Shown: positions 38,246-48,082, counted from the stretch's first letter. The stretch is DNA of 64,000 bases from CAXBID01 sp963815305 (GCA_963815305.1 CAWFFW010000002.1:310001-374000), one strand, 5' to 3'. Notes: generated from the sequence alone by a model not told the origin. Made by a program: numbers and translations.

Positions 38246-39517
38246 TTAAAAATACTGCCCAATACCAAACACAAAACCCTTGCTAGAGTTTTCGGTAATG
38301 CCGTAGCCATAATCAATTCTGAAAATAGCATTATATATTTTTTTATGAATAAAACGTAAGCCTAAACCTGGATAAATTTTGATGTTTTCGTTTTTACTAA
38401 AATCACTTAATTCACCTCCAGGATTTCGCCATGATCCAGCATCAATAAAGGCATTACCTTGCAAAACAAACCAGCCTTTTTCAATGAGCGTTTGCCTGTA
38501 CTCAGAATTTAACACAATCGCACCTGTACCTCTATCAATGGTATTTCCAACACCTCTTATATTCAAATTATTATCAACTGAAAAAGGTGCAAAAGGGGTG
38601 TCAGCATTTGTAGAAAGCCCCAAACGTAATCTATTAGCCCAATTTCCTTTTTTGCCAACGCGCTTAAAAAGAAAAAAATCATTCCAACCGATAAAAAAAT
38701 CGGGTAGCATATCATTTGTGGAGGTAACATATTGAAAGTTAAACTGACTTCTAAATCCAGAAACATAGTGATAAAAATAATCTAAGCTATTATATTCGTA
38801 TATCCCTTTAAGTAACCACTTATGCACATTTAACGCTTGTGGAACATTCGGATTGGTAGCCCCAAATTTATACTGATAATCTTCAACAAAATAATTTAAG
38901 CCCAGTTCAAATCTATTTTCAAAATTTAATTCATACAATCCTAAAACCTCAAAAGACTTGTTGTTATATTTATAATTAGATGATGTGTTATCGAAAAAAA
39001 CAGGCTCTTGTGTAGTTAAGTCTTGATGATTAACAGCTAATCCTAGTTTATTAGAAAACAAATAGGGTGCTCTAAAATTTATTGCATAACTACTATAAAT
39101 ATCCTTTTGATAAAATCCTCCTAAAGTAATATGTCTTCCAAATAGATTGAACTCATACAAACCTAATCGGTATGCAAATTCATCATTATCGGTTGTATAA
39201 ACATTCACTGAGGGAATAAGAGTAAAATTTTCCTCAATGTTATAAATTACATCGTATTCATGTTCTTTTGAATGAAATACTTGATAGGATGCATGAGAAA
39301 CAGAGGGCAATCGTTTTAATCGAATAATATCTTGCTCAATAACTGCGGAATCCAAAGTAATACCAGACTTAATTGAAGACACACTTTTTATAAAAGAGGT
39401 TTTTATTCTTTTATTTCCTTGAATTTTTAAGTCAGCAACATTATAATCCTGAGAATATGACCATGAAGTCACAAAACACAAAATAAATAAAACCTTAAGT
39501 TTATTTGTTAGATTCAT
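38246..39517 (-). CDS. Omp85/BamA-like outer-membrane protein
   Basis: The 423-residue protein has a signal peptide (about residues 1-22) and one POTRA-like segment, with KIQGNKRIKTSFI near 31. A beta-barrel ends with YGYGITENSSKGFVFGIGQYF-like strands and a terminal Phe. RGVGNTIDRGTGAIVLNSEYRQTL near residue 325 resembles the Omp85 surface-antigen region. It is much shorter than BamA, with fewer POTRA repeats. It overlaps the end of the upstream glycoside hydrolase gene by 17 bases, so the two are coupled. Confidence 0.82.
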   Translation of the reverse strand: MNLTNKLKVLFILCFVTSWSYSQDYNVADLKIQGNKRIKTSFIKSVSSIKSGITLDSAVIEQDIIRLKRLPSVSHASYQVFHSKEHEYDVIYNIEENFTLIPSVNVYTTDNDEFAYRLGLYEFNLFGRHITLGGFYQKDIYSSYAINFRAPYLFSNKLGLAVNHQDLTTQEPVFFDNTSSNYKYNNKSFEVLGLYELNFENRFELGLNYFVEDYQYKFGATNPNVPQALNVHKWLLKGIYEYNSLDYFYHYVSGFRSQFNFQYVTSTNDMLPDFFIGWNDFFLFKRVGKKGNWANRLRLGLSTNADTPFAPFSVDNNLNIRGVGNTIDRGTGAIVLNSEYRQTLIEKGWFVLQGNAFIDAGSWRNPGGELSDFSKNENIKIYPGLGLRFIHKKIYNAIFRIDYGYGITENSSKGFVFGIGQYF

Positions 39518-40505
39518 AATGCGATTTTATCAAAGCTTCCACAGGCTTATTTTGGGGCGTAAATTGATGGTTTTCTTCACCACCAGCCGCATCATGATCT
39601 ATAAACCATTTCCAAATAAAACCTCCAGCAAACCAACTTTCTTTCCAAAAAGTTTTAAATAAGGCTTGAGTGGTATTTGTTTGTGCGTCAAGGTTTACTT
39701 GATTCATACTTCTATCGCTCACCCAAGGTTTTCTTCCAGAAAAATCTACACTTCTATAGCCGAATTCTGTAAATAAAATAGGCCTATCATAATTTTCAGA
39801 CGTTTCTTTTATTTTAGCCTTATGGGATTCCCAACCCGCCAAACTTTCAACTAAAGTGGGCGTTTTACTAGTGCTTACTGGAAAATAGGCATCAATACCT
39901 ATATAATCTAACTCACTCCAAAAAGGCGTTCGTTTATACTCGTCCCAATTAGCAGCATAGGTTAGTTTCCCGTTATAAACCGACTTAATTTTTTTAATCA
40001 ATGCGCTCCAATATGTTGGTCTGTTTTCAATAAATTTTTCAAGTTCAGTACCGATACAAAAAATTTCAGCTTTTAGCTCTTGGGCAAGTGTTGCATATTC
40101 TAAAATAAAATCAGAGTAAGATTTCTCTAAAGTATTCCAATCGCTTTCATTTTCCATTTCAATAAGCCCTGTAAATTCGCCACGCCAAACCCAAATTTGT
40201 GGCTTTATCATTATTTTTATGTTATCTTTTTGAAGTTCCAAAATATATTGTTTGGCACCTTTTCTAGTTTCTCCAAACCATTGTCTATCTGTGTTATGTA
40301 CTATTTCTGGATGTTCTAGGTTTTTTATAAACCCAAAAGGCATGATTGCTGCATAGTTTGCATGTATATTAATAACGGGTTGTATATGGTTTCTATTTAC
40401 AACTTCTCTTGATGCTACAAAACTAATACCATTTATCTTTTCTGATTGGCTAACACACGATTGAATAAGTAGTATACCTAAAACAATTAAGAACTTATTC
40501 TTCAT
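39501..40505 (-). CDS. Glycoside hydrolase-like TIM-barrel lipoprotein (GH113/GTA-TIM type)
   Basis: From the ATG at 40505 the 334-residue protein starts with a lipoprotein signal (Cys near residue 17, IQSC). A TIM barrel follows with likely catalytic carboxylates in CIGTELEKF near residue 145 and LFTEFGYRS near 245. The barrel also has AANWDEY and DYIGIDAYFPVS. This pattern matches GH113-like and GTA-TIM families acting on beta-linked polysaccharides or cell-wall glycans. A TTG at 40514 adds three residues and is less likely. Confidence 0.8.
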   Translation of the reverse strand: MKNKFLIVLGILLIQSCVSQSEKINGISFVASREVVNRNHIQPVINIHANYAAIMPFGFIKNLEHPEIVHNTDRQWFGETRKGAKQYILELQKDNIKIMIKPQIWVWRGEFTGLIEMENESDWNTLEKSYSDFILEYATLAQELKAEIFCIGTELEKFIENRPTYWSALIKKIKSVYNGKLTYAANWDEYKRTPFWSELDYIGIDAYFPVSTSKTPTLVESLAGWESHKAKIKETSENYDRPILFTEFGYRSVDFSGRKPWVSDRSMNQVNLDAQTNTTQALFKTFWKESWFAGGFIWKWFIDHDAAGGEENHQFTPQNKPVEALIKSHYESNK

Positions 40506-40543
40506 TAAAAGCAATTTTTAAACTTCTAATTTATTATTAATTA

Positions 40544-41458
40544 TTAAAATAACGCTCTTAAACCTATATTAAATGTTTTTCCTAAACCAGTATCGTTTCC
40601 ACGAACAAAACTTGTATAAAGAGTTTCTATATTTAAAACATTGGTTAATTGGTATTTTGCTCCACCACCCAAAGCCGTAAAATCTTGAGAAAAATTATTG
40701 CCAGCATCAATTAATTGTGAATGCTGTACCAACCCCAAAATAGTAAATTTAGAACTTGGGAAATAACTTAAAAAAACACCAGGGGTTAACCGAAAACTGT
40801 TGTTTGCGAAACTCCCTGCAATCTGAATACCATTTGTATCTCTTTCTAGTTTTTTTCCAAAATTATACTCCGTATTTAACTCTGAAAATAATTGCCATTT
40901 GCCACCTAAAAAACTATAATCATAAAAAAATCGGTTTTGAAAAATAAAGCCTTTTTGATCTAAAAACACACCGTCCTCCACTTCATTATCAACCAAAGGA
41001 ATATGAAATGCGGTTTGTATGGTAAAATTACCAACGCCTTTTAAAGGGTTAAATTTTATTGCTGGTGCAAATGAGGTAAAACCCGAGCGTGCACTTCCTG
41101 TTTCACCATCAAATTTAAAAACATCTAAAGCATCTCGTCCGCCAATAACGTTAGAACGAAACTCAAGCAAAAGCCCAAGATTGAATTTGCTATCTGGTGA
41201 AACCCCAGTAAATATATCTACTGTTGAAGTAAAAAATGTATTTCTTGATATGTTTTGTTTATTACCGTTTGTTCCAAATAAATCTTTAGTTTCAGTGTAT
41301 AAATTATTGAACCATTTAATATCCCATTGCCCTAGTTTTAATAATTTTGAAGGTGTATAAGTCTGAATGACACTGCCTTGATTTTTATCATCATCTTCTT
41401 GAGTAAAAGCGTCAAAACTGAATGTTAATAAGACAACTATTAATGCTATTTTTTTCAT
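40544..41458 (-). CDS. Predicted outer-membrane barrel protein, unknown function
   Basis: The 304-residue protein has a signal peptide ending near residue 19. The rest is beta-strand-like with alternating hydrophobic residues, many aromatic residues and a terminal Phe, as in outer-membrane barrels. I do not recognise the family. It lies 27 bases after a DUF547 gene and 38 bases before the glycoside hydrolase gene, forming a row of exported proteins with them. Confidence 0.7.
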   Translation of the reverse strand: MKKIALIVVLLTFSFDAFTQEDDDKNQGSVIQTYTPSKLLKLGQWDIKWFNNLYTETKDLFGTNGNKQNISRNTFFTSTVDIFTGVSPDSKFNLGLLLEFRSNVIGGRDALDVFKFDGETGSARSGFTSFAPAIKFNPLKGVGNFTIQTAFHIPLVDNEVEDGVFLDQKGFIFQNRFFYDYSFLGGKWQLFSELNTEYNFGKKLERDTNGIQIAGSFANNSFRLTPGVFLSYFPSSKFTILGLVQHSQLIDAGNNFSQDFTALGGGAKYQLTNVLNIETLYTSFVRGNDTGLGKTFNIGLRALF

Positions 41459-41485
41459 GTTTGGTGGTTTTTGATTTGTTAGCGT

Positions 41486-42199
41486 TTATTGGGCGTTAAT
41501 AGTCCAATTATAAGGAAAGTAACTTAGTTTAAAATTATTAGGAATTTGTTCTGTTCTGTATTGGTTTATAAAGTCAATTTCTGATTTACCATCCATTGTG
41601 AAATCGCCTTTATACCACTCCATAATTTGAGAAGCCTCTACGCGTTTCTTTTTGGTATTTACTCTTAAAAACGAACCATTTATTGCTATTTTAATTTGTT
41701 TTTCCAATTGTGCATTTAATGTGTTTGGCAAATACGCTTCATTAATTAATGGCGGACAACCCAATGCGCCACAAACAAGTACAAAATGAAAACGGGCATC
41801 GTTAAACTGTGCTCTTAAAAGTTTGTGCTCAATATCATTTAAAGTGATTTTATTTCCTCCTAAGCTATAAGTCGTTTTATCAAAAAAACCGTTATTATCC
41901 AGTGGAGATTTGGTTGGGTAATTATCTATGATGCCTTTTATAACGGCTATATTATAAGCGTTAATCCAAAAGGCTTGATACGTTTTAGTATCATTTTTAG
42001 AAACTGAAACTTTTTCAGCCATATTTAAAAGATTGTTGAGTGATTCTGGATTAGAATAAATATTGGAATATGCTACTCTTCCATGTGAAACATGAGCTTT
42101 CAAAAATAAATCGGTTTCATTAAAGAAGGCTTCCAAATGTTGGCAAAAACCATTAAAACTTATTAGTGTAATGATTGTAATAATGATATATTTTTTCAT
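41486..42199 (-). CDS. DUF547 protein, exported
   Basis: The 237-residue protein has a short signal peptide (about residues 1-19) and a complete DUF547 domain. FWINAYNIAVIKGIIDNYP lies near residue 76, LNDIEHKLLR near 110 and HFVLVCGALGCPPL near 126. It is a paralogue of the DUF547 lipoprotein at 32288-33157 but without a lipobox. It begins a minus-strand row with the outer-membrane barrel, the glycoside hydrolase and the Omp85-like protein. Reaction unknown. Confidence 0.85.
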   Translation of the reverse strand: MKKYIIITIITLISFNGFCQHLEAFFNETDLFLKAHVSHGRVAYSNIYSNPESLNNLLNMAEKVSVSKNDTKTYQAFWINAYNIAVIKGIIDNYPTKSPLDNNGFFDKTTYSLGGNKITLNDIEHKLLRAQFNDARFHFVLVCGALGCPPLINEAYLPNTLNAQLEKQIKIAINGSFLRVNTKKKRVEASQIMEWYKGDFTMDGKSEIDFINQYRTEQIPNNFKLSYFPYNWTINAQ

Positions 42200-42400
42200 T
42201 CTTTATAATTATATAATGCAAAGCAATTACAACTCTGTCGCTTTACAGGTTAGCTTACTTACAAAAAACAAAAGATATTCGACCGTTTACAAAAAATACT
42301 TTACTTACATTCAAAATTCAATTTATAGCAATTCTAAATGACTACTTTGAGTTAAGTTCTTATCTTTAACTTCGACCTAATACAACATAACAACCAAAAC

Positions 42401-43711
42401 ATGGAACATATAGTCATTATTGGAAACGGTATTTCAGGGATAACAGCAGCTCGCCATATTAGAAAGCTTTCCGATAAAAAAATAACCATCATTTCTGCGG
42501 AATCAGAATATTTTTTCTCAAGAACTGCACTCATGTACATCTATATGGGGCATATGAAATTTGAACATACACAACCATATGAAGATTGGTTTTGGGATAA
42601 AAATAGAATAGACCTAAAAAAAGGTTTTGTAAAATCTGTTGAAACCAAAAGTAAAACACTTTTTTTTGCTGATGAAGATTCATTAAAATATGATAAACTC
42701 ATTATAGCAACTGGCAGTAAGCCTAACAAATTCGGTTGGCCTGGGCAAGATTTAGAAGGTGTTATGGGCATGTACCATAAACAAGATTTAGAAAATTTAG
42801 AAAAATATGCCCCTAATAATAAAGTATGTAAACGCGCTGTAATAGTTGGTGGCGGACTTATAGGTATTGAATTAGCTGAAATGCTTAACAGCAGAAGTAT
42901 TCCTGTTACTTTTCTAGTAAGAGAGCATAGTTTTTGGAATGGTGTTTTACCAGAAGGTGAAAGCGAAATGATAAACCGACACATAAAAAATCATCATATA
43001 GACCTAAGACTTTCAACTAATTTAAAAGAAATAATTTCTGATGAAAATGGAAAAGTAAAATCTATAATAATTGAAGAAACAAGCGAAGAAATTGAATGTG
43101 ACGTTGTTGGATTAACTGCTGGTGTAACTCCCAATATTGATTTTTTAAAAAATTCTGATATTGAAATTGGTCGAGGTGTAAAGGTGAATCGATTTTTAGA
43201 AACCAATATACCCGATGTGTATGCTCTTGGTGATTGTGCAGAGCAACATGAGGCCATTGGCCAACGCCGAACTATTGAAGCTGTTTGGTATACAGGACGC
43301 ATGATGGGTGAAACTTTAGCTCAAACCATTTGTGGAAACAAAATGCAATACAAACCCGGACATTGGTTTAACTCCGCTAAGTTTTTAGATATTGAATATC
43401 AAACCTACGGTTGGGTTCATGGAAGTAAAGGAAAACCAGATTTTGAGAAGCATTTCCATTGGAAGCATGATGATGATACCAAATGCATCACCGTTGCATA
43501 TCATAAAGATTCTAATTTATTTTTAGGTATCAATACGTTTGGCATTAGAATGCGCCATGAAACATTTGACAAATGGTTAACAGAAAAGCGGGATATAAAT
43601 TATGTTATTGAGCATTTAGAAAAGGCGAATTTTGATCCAGAATTTTACACCCATTTTGAAAAAGATATTTTAAAAGCCTATAACCACCAATTTCAAACAG
43701 CATCATTATGA
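42401..43711 (+). CDS. NAD(P)/FAD-dependent oxidoreductase
   Basis: The 436-residue flavoprotein has an FAD-binding GNGISGITAA at about residues 7-16 and an NAD(P)-binding GGGLIGIELAE near 150. The late FAD motif is DVYALGDCAE near 270. The layout resembles the pyridine nucleotide-disulfide oxidoreductases such as rubredoxin or nitrite reductase NirB-type reductases, without a visible redox CxxC. It overlaps the following iron-sulfur gene by four bases (ATGA), so the two probably pass electrons to each other. Confidence 0.85.
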   Translation: MEHIVIIGNGISGITAARHIRKLSDKKITIISAESEYFFSRTALMYIYMGHMKFEHTQPYEDWFWDKNRIDLKKGFVKSVETKSKTLFFADEDSLKYDKLIIATGSKPNKFGWPGQDLEGVMGMYHKQDLENLEKYAPNNKVCKRAVIVGGGLIGIELAEMLNSRSIPVTFLVREHSFWNGVLPEGESEMINRHIKNHHIDLRLSTNLKEIISDENGKVKSIIIEETSEEIECDVVGLTAGVTPNIDFLKNSDIEIGRGVKVNRFLETNIPDVYALGDCAEQHEAIGQRRTIEAVWYTGRMMGETLAQTICGNKMQYKPGHWFNSAKFLDIEYQTYGWVHGSKGKPDFEKHFHWKHDDDTKCITVAYHKDSNLFLGINTFGIRMRHETFDKWLTEKRDINYVIEHLEKANFDPEFYTHFEKDILKAYNHQFQTASL

Positions 43712-45297
43712 GTATCAAAATAAACAAAAGCATGTCTTTAGCAAAACCCGATGCTCAAGATCTTTCAAAAAAACAAAAGTTATCAGTTGGCTTAGGTATT
43801 ACAGGGCTATTTATTTTAGTACTTGCGTTAGTAAACGTTAACTTTCCAAATAAAGCCTTGTTCTTAACAGGTTCTTTACTCTTAATTACTCTTGGTACAA
43901 TCATTTTTGCAAATGAGGCTTATTTAACCCAATTAAAAGGCATAAAAAATGACGGTATTTGGTTTAAATCTATATCGTCTCGTGGCACTTTAGGATGGAT
44001 AACAGGGGTTGTTTTAACCCTTTTTTATATCGTTCTATATTTTTACGAAGACCTTTTAGGAGCTCCTACTAATGGTGGCGAAAATACAGGTTTAATTGCT
44101 TTATTTGATCCATTAAGTCAACTTCTAAGCGGAAGGCCAGCAAGTCAATGGTTTGTTTATGGCACACTTTATACGGTTGCTATTTTAGCGTTTGGTTATA
44201 AATTTATTTTAAAATACAGACATAATCGTTATGAACAAATAAGAACCATTTCGGTGATGTTTTTTCAATTAGCGTTTGCGTTTTTAATTCCAGAATTTAT
44301 GTATGTGATGAATTCTGATTTACCTTATTACGATTTAAAAAATGTATGGCCTCTTAACTATTATAATTTCGAGCAATACCGCGTTAATTCATTTATAAAT
44401 GCTGGAACCATTGGTATGGCTATGTTGGTTTTTGGTATACTATCCGTTTTTGTAATTACGCCCATTTTAACCTTTAAGTTTGGTAAACGTTGGTATTGCT
44501 CATGGGTTTGCGGTTGTGGTGGTTTAGCAGAAACTGCGGGAGATTCTTTCAGACACTTAAGCGATAAAAGTCAGTTTGCATGGAAAGTTGAGCGCTGGGT
44601 AATACACAGTGTGCTAGTATTTGTTGTCCTTATGACGACTGCCGTTATTTACACCTATTTAGGCTATGATGCTAATAAATATTGGTTAACACGCTCGGTT
44701 TTTCTAGCCACTGTTGCTGGTATATTAACCTTAGTTTTTACGCTAGTGATGCTATTTAAACGAAAAGAATTAGCGAAAGATGCCAAATATGGTGCTATCG
44801 GTTATTTTATTATTATAGCCGTATTAATTGGTATACATGTTTTTAGTTCACAAACCAAACTATTCATTTTTAAAGCGGAAACGTTAAGAACAACCTATGG
44901 ATTTTTAATTGGTGCGATATTCTCAGGCGTTATAGGTACGGGCTTCTATCCTATTTTTGGAAATCGGGTTTGGTGCCGATTTGGTTGTCCAATGGCAGCC
45001 ATTTTAGGTTTTCAACAGCGATTATTTTCAAAATTTAGAATTACAACCAATGGCGGACAATGTATTTCCTGTGGAAATTGTTCTACATACTGCGAAATGG
45101 GAATTGATGTTCGTGCTTATGCTCAAAAGGGTGAAAATATCGTACGCTCTAGCTGCGTAGGTTGCGGTATCTGTAGTGCGGTTTGTCCAAGAGGTGTTTT
45201 AAAATTAGAGAATGATAGTATGGATGGACGTATCAACGCCAATGAAATTTTATTAGGAAATGATGTAAATTTAATGGATTTGGTGAATAAAAAGTAG
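43708..45297 (+). CDS. Membrane 4Fe-4S protein, NapH/NosR-like
   Basis: The 529-residue protein has about ten transmembrane helices. Two cytoplasmic Cys motifs of NapH/NosR type are present (WYCSWVCGCGG near residue 262 and VWCRFGCPMAA near 425). Near the C-terminus two 4Fe-4S motifs lie in CISCGNCSTYCEMG and CVGCGICSAVCPRG. It could take electrons from the flavoprotein gene that overlaps it and use them at or across the membrane. The acceptor is not known. Confidence 0.85.
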   Translation: MSIKINKSMSLAKPDAQDLSKKQKLSVGLGITGLFILVLALVNVNFPNKALFLTGSLLLITLGTIIFANEAYLTQLKGIKNDGIWFKSISSRGTLGWITGVVLTLFYIVLYFYEDLLGAPTNGGENTGLIALFDPLSQLLSGRPASQWFVYGTLYTVAILAFGYKFILKYRHNRYEQIRTISVMFFQLAFAFLIPEFMYVMNSDLPYYDLKNVWPLNYYNFEQYRVNSFINAGTIGMAMLVFGILSVFVITPILTFKFGKRWYCSWVCGCGGLAETAGDSFRHLSDKSQFAWKVERWVIHSVLVFVVLMTTAVIYTYLGYDANKYWLTRSVFLATVAGILTLVFTLVMLFKRKELAKDAKYGAIGYFIIIAVLIGIHVFSSQTKLFIFKAETLRTTYGFLIGAIFSGVIGTGFYPIFGNRVWCRFGCPMAAILGFQQRLFSKFRITTNGGQCISCGNCSTYCEMGIDVRAYAQKGENIVRSSCVGCGICSAVCPRGVLKLENDSMDGRINANEILLGNDVNLMDLVNKK

Positions 45298-45364
45298 TTT
45301 ACAGTATGCCGTTATCAGCGTTCTAAAGAAAGTATTTGTGAATTCTGTGGCAAAAAAATGTAAA

Positions 45365-45827
45365 ATGAAAGATAAATCAGTTATCCTATTAGTTTTTATC
45401 GCACTAAACACTTTCGCGGAAAATGAATATTTAAATGAGTCTTCTATGAAAGTAGAAAAATAAAAGCAAATCTCAGGCTTCAAAAAAAATAAATAAACCT
45501 ATTGGAAGTTCTAATCGAAAAACAAAACCATTGAAAAAGAAGAGCATCTTTCAAACCATATACCTGTAAATTATTGGTATTTTTGTACCATAAAAGAGGT
45601 GAAGATCATTTTATAAACGGACAAAAAACAAATTGGTAATTATTTTATGATACTACGGAAAAAGTAAATCATGAAGGTTAAGTAAATAACAATTCAAAAA
45701 AAACTATGATCTCATGTATAAAAATGAAAAAATAGTATCTGTAACTCAATATAGATCAATGAAAAACCTTAAATCTTGGATGAATTTTAAAGTTCTCAGA
45801 AAAGAACATTATTCATTACATTTTTAA
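45365..45827 (+). pseudogene. Decayed YwqK/MORN-like repeat protein
   Basis: The start still reads MKDKSVILLVFIALNTFAENE, a signal peptide, then stops. Across the next 370 bases, pieces in changing frames read NYWYF, HKRGEDHFINGQKTNW followed by LFYDTTEKVNHEG, and then YDLMYKNEKIVSVTQYRSMKNL. These are spaced like YwqK/MORN repeats (G.W..Y...G). At least two frameshifts and several stops interrupt it. The last frame ends with a TAATG overlap with the next glycosyltransferase, so it was once the first gene of that operon. Confidence 0.65.
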
Positions 45828-46519
45828 TGATGAAAATAAAAGTCATCATTCCTGCTTACAATGAAGTAGATTCTATTGGATACGTCATTAAAGCTATTCC
45901 AAAGTATGTTGATGAAGTTATTGTTGTTAGTAATAATTCAACTGATGACACTGAAATTAACGCAAAAAAAGCTGGTGCAACCGTTTTAACTGAAAGCAAT
46001 AAAGGTTATGGCTTCGCCTGTTTAAAGGGCATGCAGTACATTGCAAATCAAAACATAAAACCAGATATTATTGTGTTTTTAGATGGTGATTATAGTGACT
46101 ATCCTGAAGAACTTACAAAAATTGTTGCTCCCATTATTGAACATAACATCGATTTTGTAATAGGGGCTCGTGTTAAAAAACTTAGAGAAGAAGGTTCTAT
46201 GACTACACCTCAAATTTTTGGCAATTGGTTAGCTACCACACTTATGCGACTATTTTTTGGTGCAAATTTCACAGATTTAGGGCCTTTTAGAGCCATAAAA
46301 TATGGCAAACTATTAGCGCTTAATATGGAAGATAAAACTTATGGTTGGACCGTAGAAATGCAACTTAAGGCCATGAAGCAAAAACTTACATATACCGAAG
46401 TGCCAGTAAATTACCGAAACAGAATTGGCGTTTCAAAAGTGTCTGGTACGCTAAAAGGTGCTATATTTGCAGGCGTAAAAATCTTGGGTTGGATTTTCAA
46501 ATACAGTATTAAAAAATGA
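45827..46519 (+). CDS. Family 2 glycosyltransferase, DPM1/polyprenyl-phosphate type
   Basis: The 230-residue protein is a GT-A glycosyltransferase with the N-terminal VIIPAYNEVDSIGYV, the metal-binding DGDYSDYPE near residue 85, and the late segment EMQLKAMKQKLTYTEVPVNYRNR. Such proteins usually move mannose or glucose from a nucleotide sugar to a polyprenyl phosphate. It overlaps the next gene by four bases and likely supplies its lipid-linked donor to membrane glycosyltransferases nearby. Confidence 0.85.
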   Translation: MMKIKVIIPAYNEVDSIGYVIKAIPKYVDEVIVVSNNSTDDTEINAKKAGATVLTESNKGYGFACLKGMQYIANQNIKPDIIVFLDGDYSDYPEELTKIVAPIIEHNIDFVIGARVKKLREEGSMTTPQIFGNWLATTLMRLFFGANFTDLGPFRAIKYGKLLALNMEDKTYGWTVEMQLKAMKQKLTYTEVPVNYRNRIGVSKVSGTLKGAIFAGVKILGWIFKYSIKK

Positions 46520-48006
46520 TTTTAGAAACCACAATTATAATTATATATACCGTTGCGCTTTTAATGATATTCGCCTATGCATTGGCGCAACTTAATTTGT
46601 TATTTAATTATTTAGCATCCAAAAAACACAAAGATCATTCGGAAAGATTCAATTTTTCAAATTTAGAAGAAATCCCTTATGTTACTATACAGCTTCCTGT
46701 TTATAATGAGATGTATGTTATGGAACGCTTACTGGATAACATTGCGAAAATTGATTATCCAAAAGAAAAACTAGAAATTCAAGTATTGGATGATTCAACC
46801 GATGAAACTGTTGAAACTACGAGAGAACAGATAGAAAAAATCAAAGCTACAGGTTTAGATATTCAACATATTACCCGAACCGATAGAACGGGTTATAAAG
46901 CTGGTGCGCTTAAAGAAGGATTGAAAATTGCAAAAGGCGAATATATTGCTATTTTTGATTCCGACTTTCTTCCTGAAGAAGACTGGTTAAAACGTACTAT
47001 TCCATATTTTAAAAATCCAGAAATTGGTGTTGTACAAACACGTTGGGGTCATATTAACCGTAATTACTCCATACTTACAAAAATTCAAGCTTTTGCGCTC
47101 GATGCACATTTCACATTAGAGCAAGTTGGCCGAAATAGTAAAGGGCATTTTATTAATTTTAATGGAACAGCAGGCGTTTGGCGTAAAGACTGTATTCTAG
47201 ATGCTGGAAATTGGGAAGGCGACACACTAACTGAAGATCTGGATTTAAGCTATCGTGCCCAATTAAAAAACTGGAAATTTAAATATTTGGAAGATGTTGA
47301 AACCCCTGCCGAACTTCCCGTTGTTATAAGTGCTGCACGTTCTCAACAATTTAGATGGAACAAAGGTGGTGCCGAAAATTTTAAAAAAATGCTTTGGCGG
47401 GTCTTAAAAAATCAAAATATATCAGCTAAAACTAAAGTACACGGATTATTACATTTACTAAATAGCACTATGTTTTTAAATATTCTAATCGTAGCTGTTT
47501 TAAGTATTCCGATGCTTTACATAAAAAATGAATACGCCCATTTAAAATCATATTTTTTAGTTATGAGTTTCTTTGTAATAAGTACACTCATATTCTTTAT
47601 TTGCTATTGGTTTATGTACAAAAACATCTATGGTGGCGGTATAAAAAACTTTGTGAATTATATAGGTATGTTTTTTGTGTTTTTCTCTATTGCGATGGGT
47701 TTTTCGCTACACAATACCATAGCCGTTTTAGAAGGTCATTTAGGTAAAAAAAGCGAATTTGTGCGTACCCCAAAATTTAATATTAGCAAATTTAAAGACA
47801 ATCTAAAAAAGAATAAATACATCAAAAAAACAGTATCTGTGCATGTTATTTTCGAGGGTTTACTTATGCTCTATTTTGCATTTGGTATGTACAGCGCCTT
47901 TATTGTAGGTGATCAAGGTGGCGATTTCGGACTCTTCCCGTTTCATCTTATGCTATTTTTAGGCTTCGGTTTTGTGTTTTTTAAATCTTTGAGTTCCAAA
48001 GTCTAA
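46516..48006 (+). CDS. Membrane glycosyltransferase, cellulose synthase-like (GT2)
   Basis: The 496-residue protein has an N-terminal helix (about residues 5-25). A GT2 domain follows with QLPVYNE near residue 57, DDST near 93, DSDFLPE near 144, EDLDLSYR near 240 and QQFRWNKG near 277. These match the D, DxD, TED and QxxRW-type motifs of processive enzymes. Four further helices form the channel-like C-terminus. It probably elongates a beta-linked glycan or a glycolipid. Confidence 0.85.
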   Translation: MILETTIIIIYTVALLMIFAYALAQLNLLFNYLASKKHKDHSERFNFSNLEEIPYVTIQLPVYNEMYVMERLLDNIAKIDYPKEKLEIQVLDDSTDETVETTREQIEKIKATGLDIQHITRTDRTGYKAGALKEGLKIAKGEYIAIFDSDFLPEEDWLKRTIPYFKNPEIGVVQTRWGHINRNYSILTKIQAFALDAHFTLEQVGRNSKGHFINFNGTAGVWRKDCILDAGNWEGDTLTEDLDLSYRAQLKNWKFKYLEDVETPAELPVVISAARSQQFRWNKGGAENFKKMLWRVLKNQNISAKTKVHGLLHLLNSTMFLNILIVAVLSIPMLYIKNEYAHLKSYFLVMSFFVISTLIFFICYWFMYKNIYGGGIKNFVNYIGMFFVFFSIAMGFSLHNTIAVLEGHLGKKSEFVRTPKFNISKFKDNLKKNKYIKKTVSVHVIFEGLLMLYFAFGMYSAFIVGDQGGDFGLFPFHLMLFLGFGFVFFKSLSSKV

Positions 48007-48082
48007 AAGAAATATTTTGATTTTTTAATCAAATTTATCACTTTAACTGTTAGTCTAGCAAAGCCAGAAATTTAAATATTTT

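Noticed and set aside
42541..43302. Minus-strand open frames of 147 and 102 codons
   Set aside because: They are shadows of the flavoprotein gene, which has clear FAD and NAD(P) motifs.
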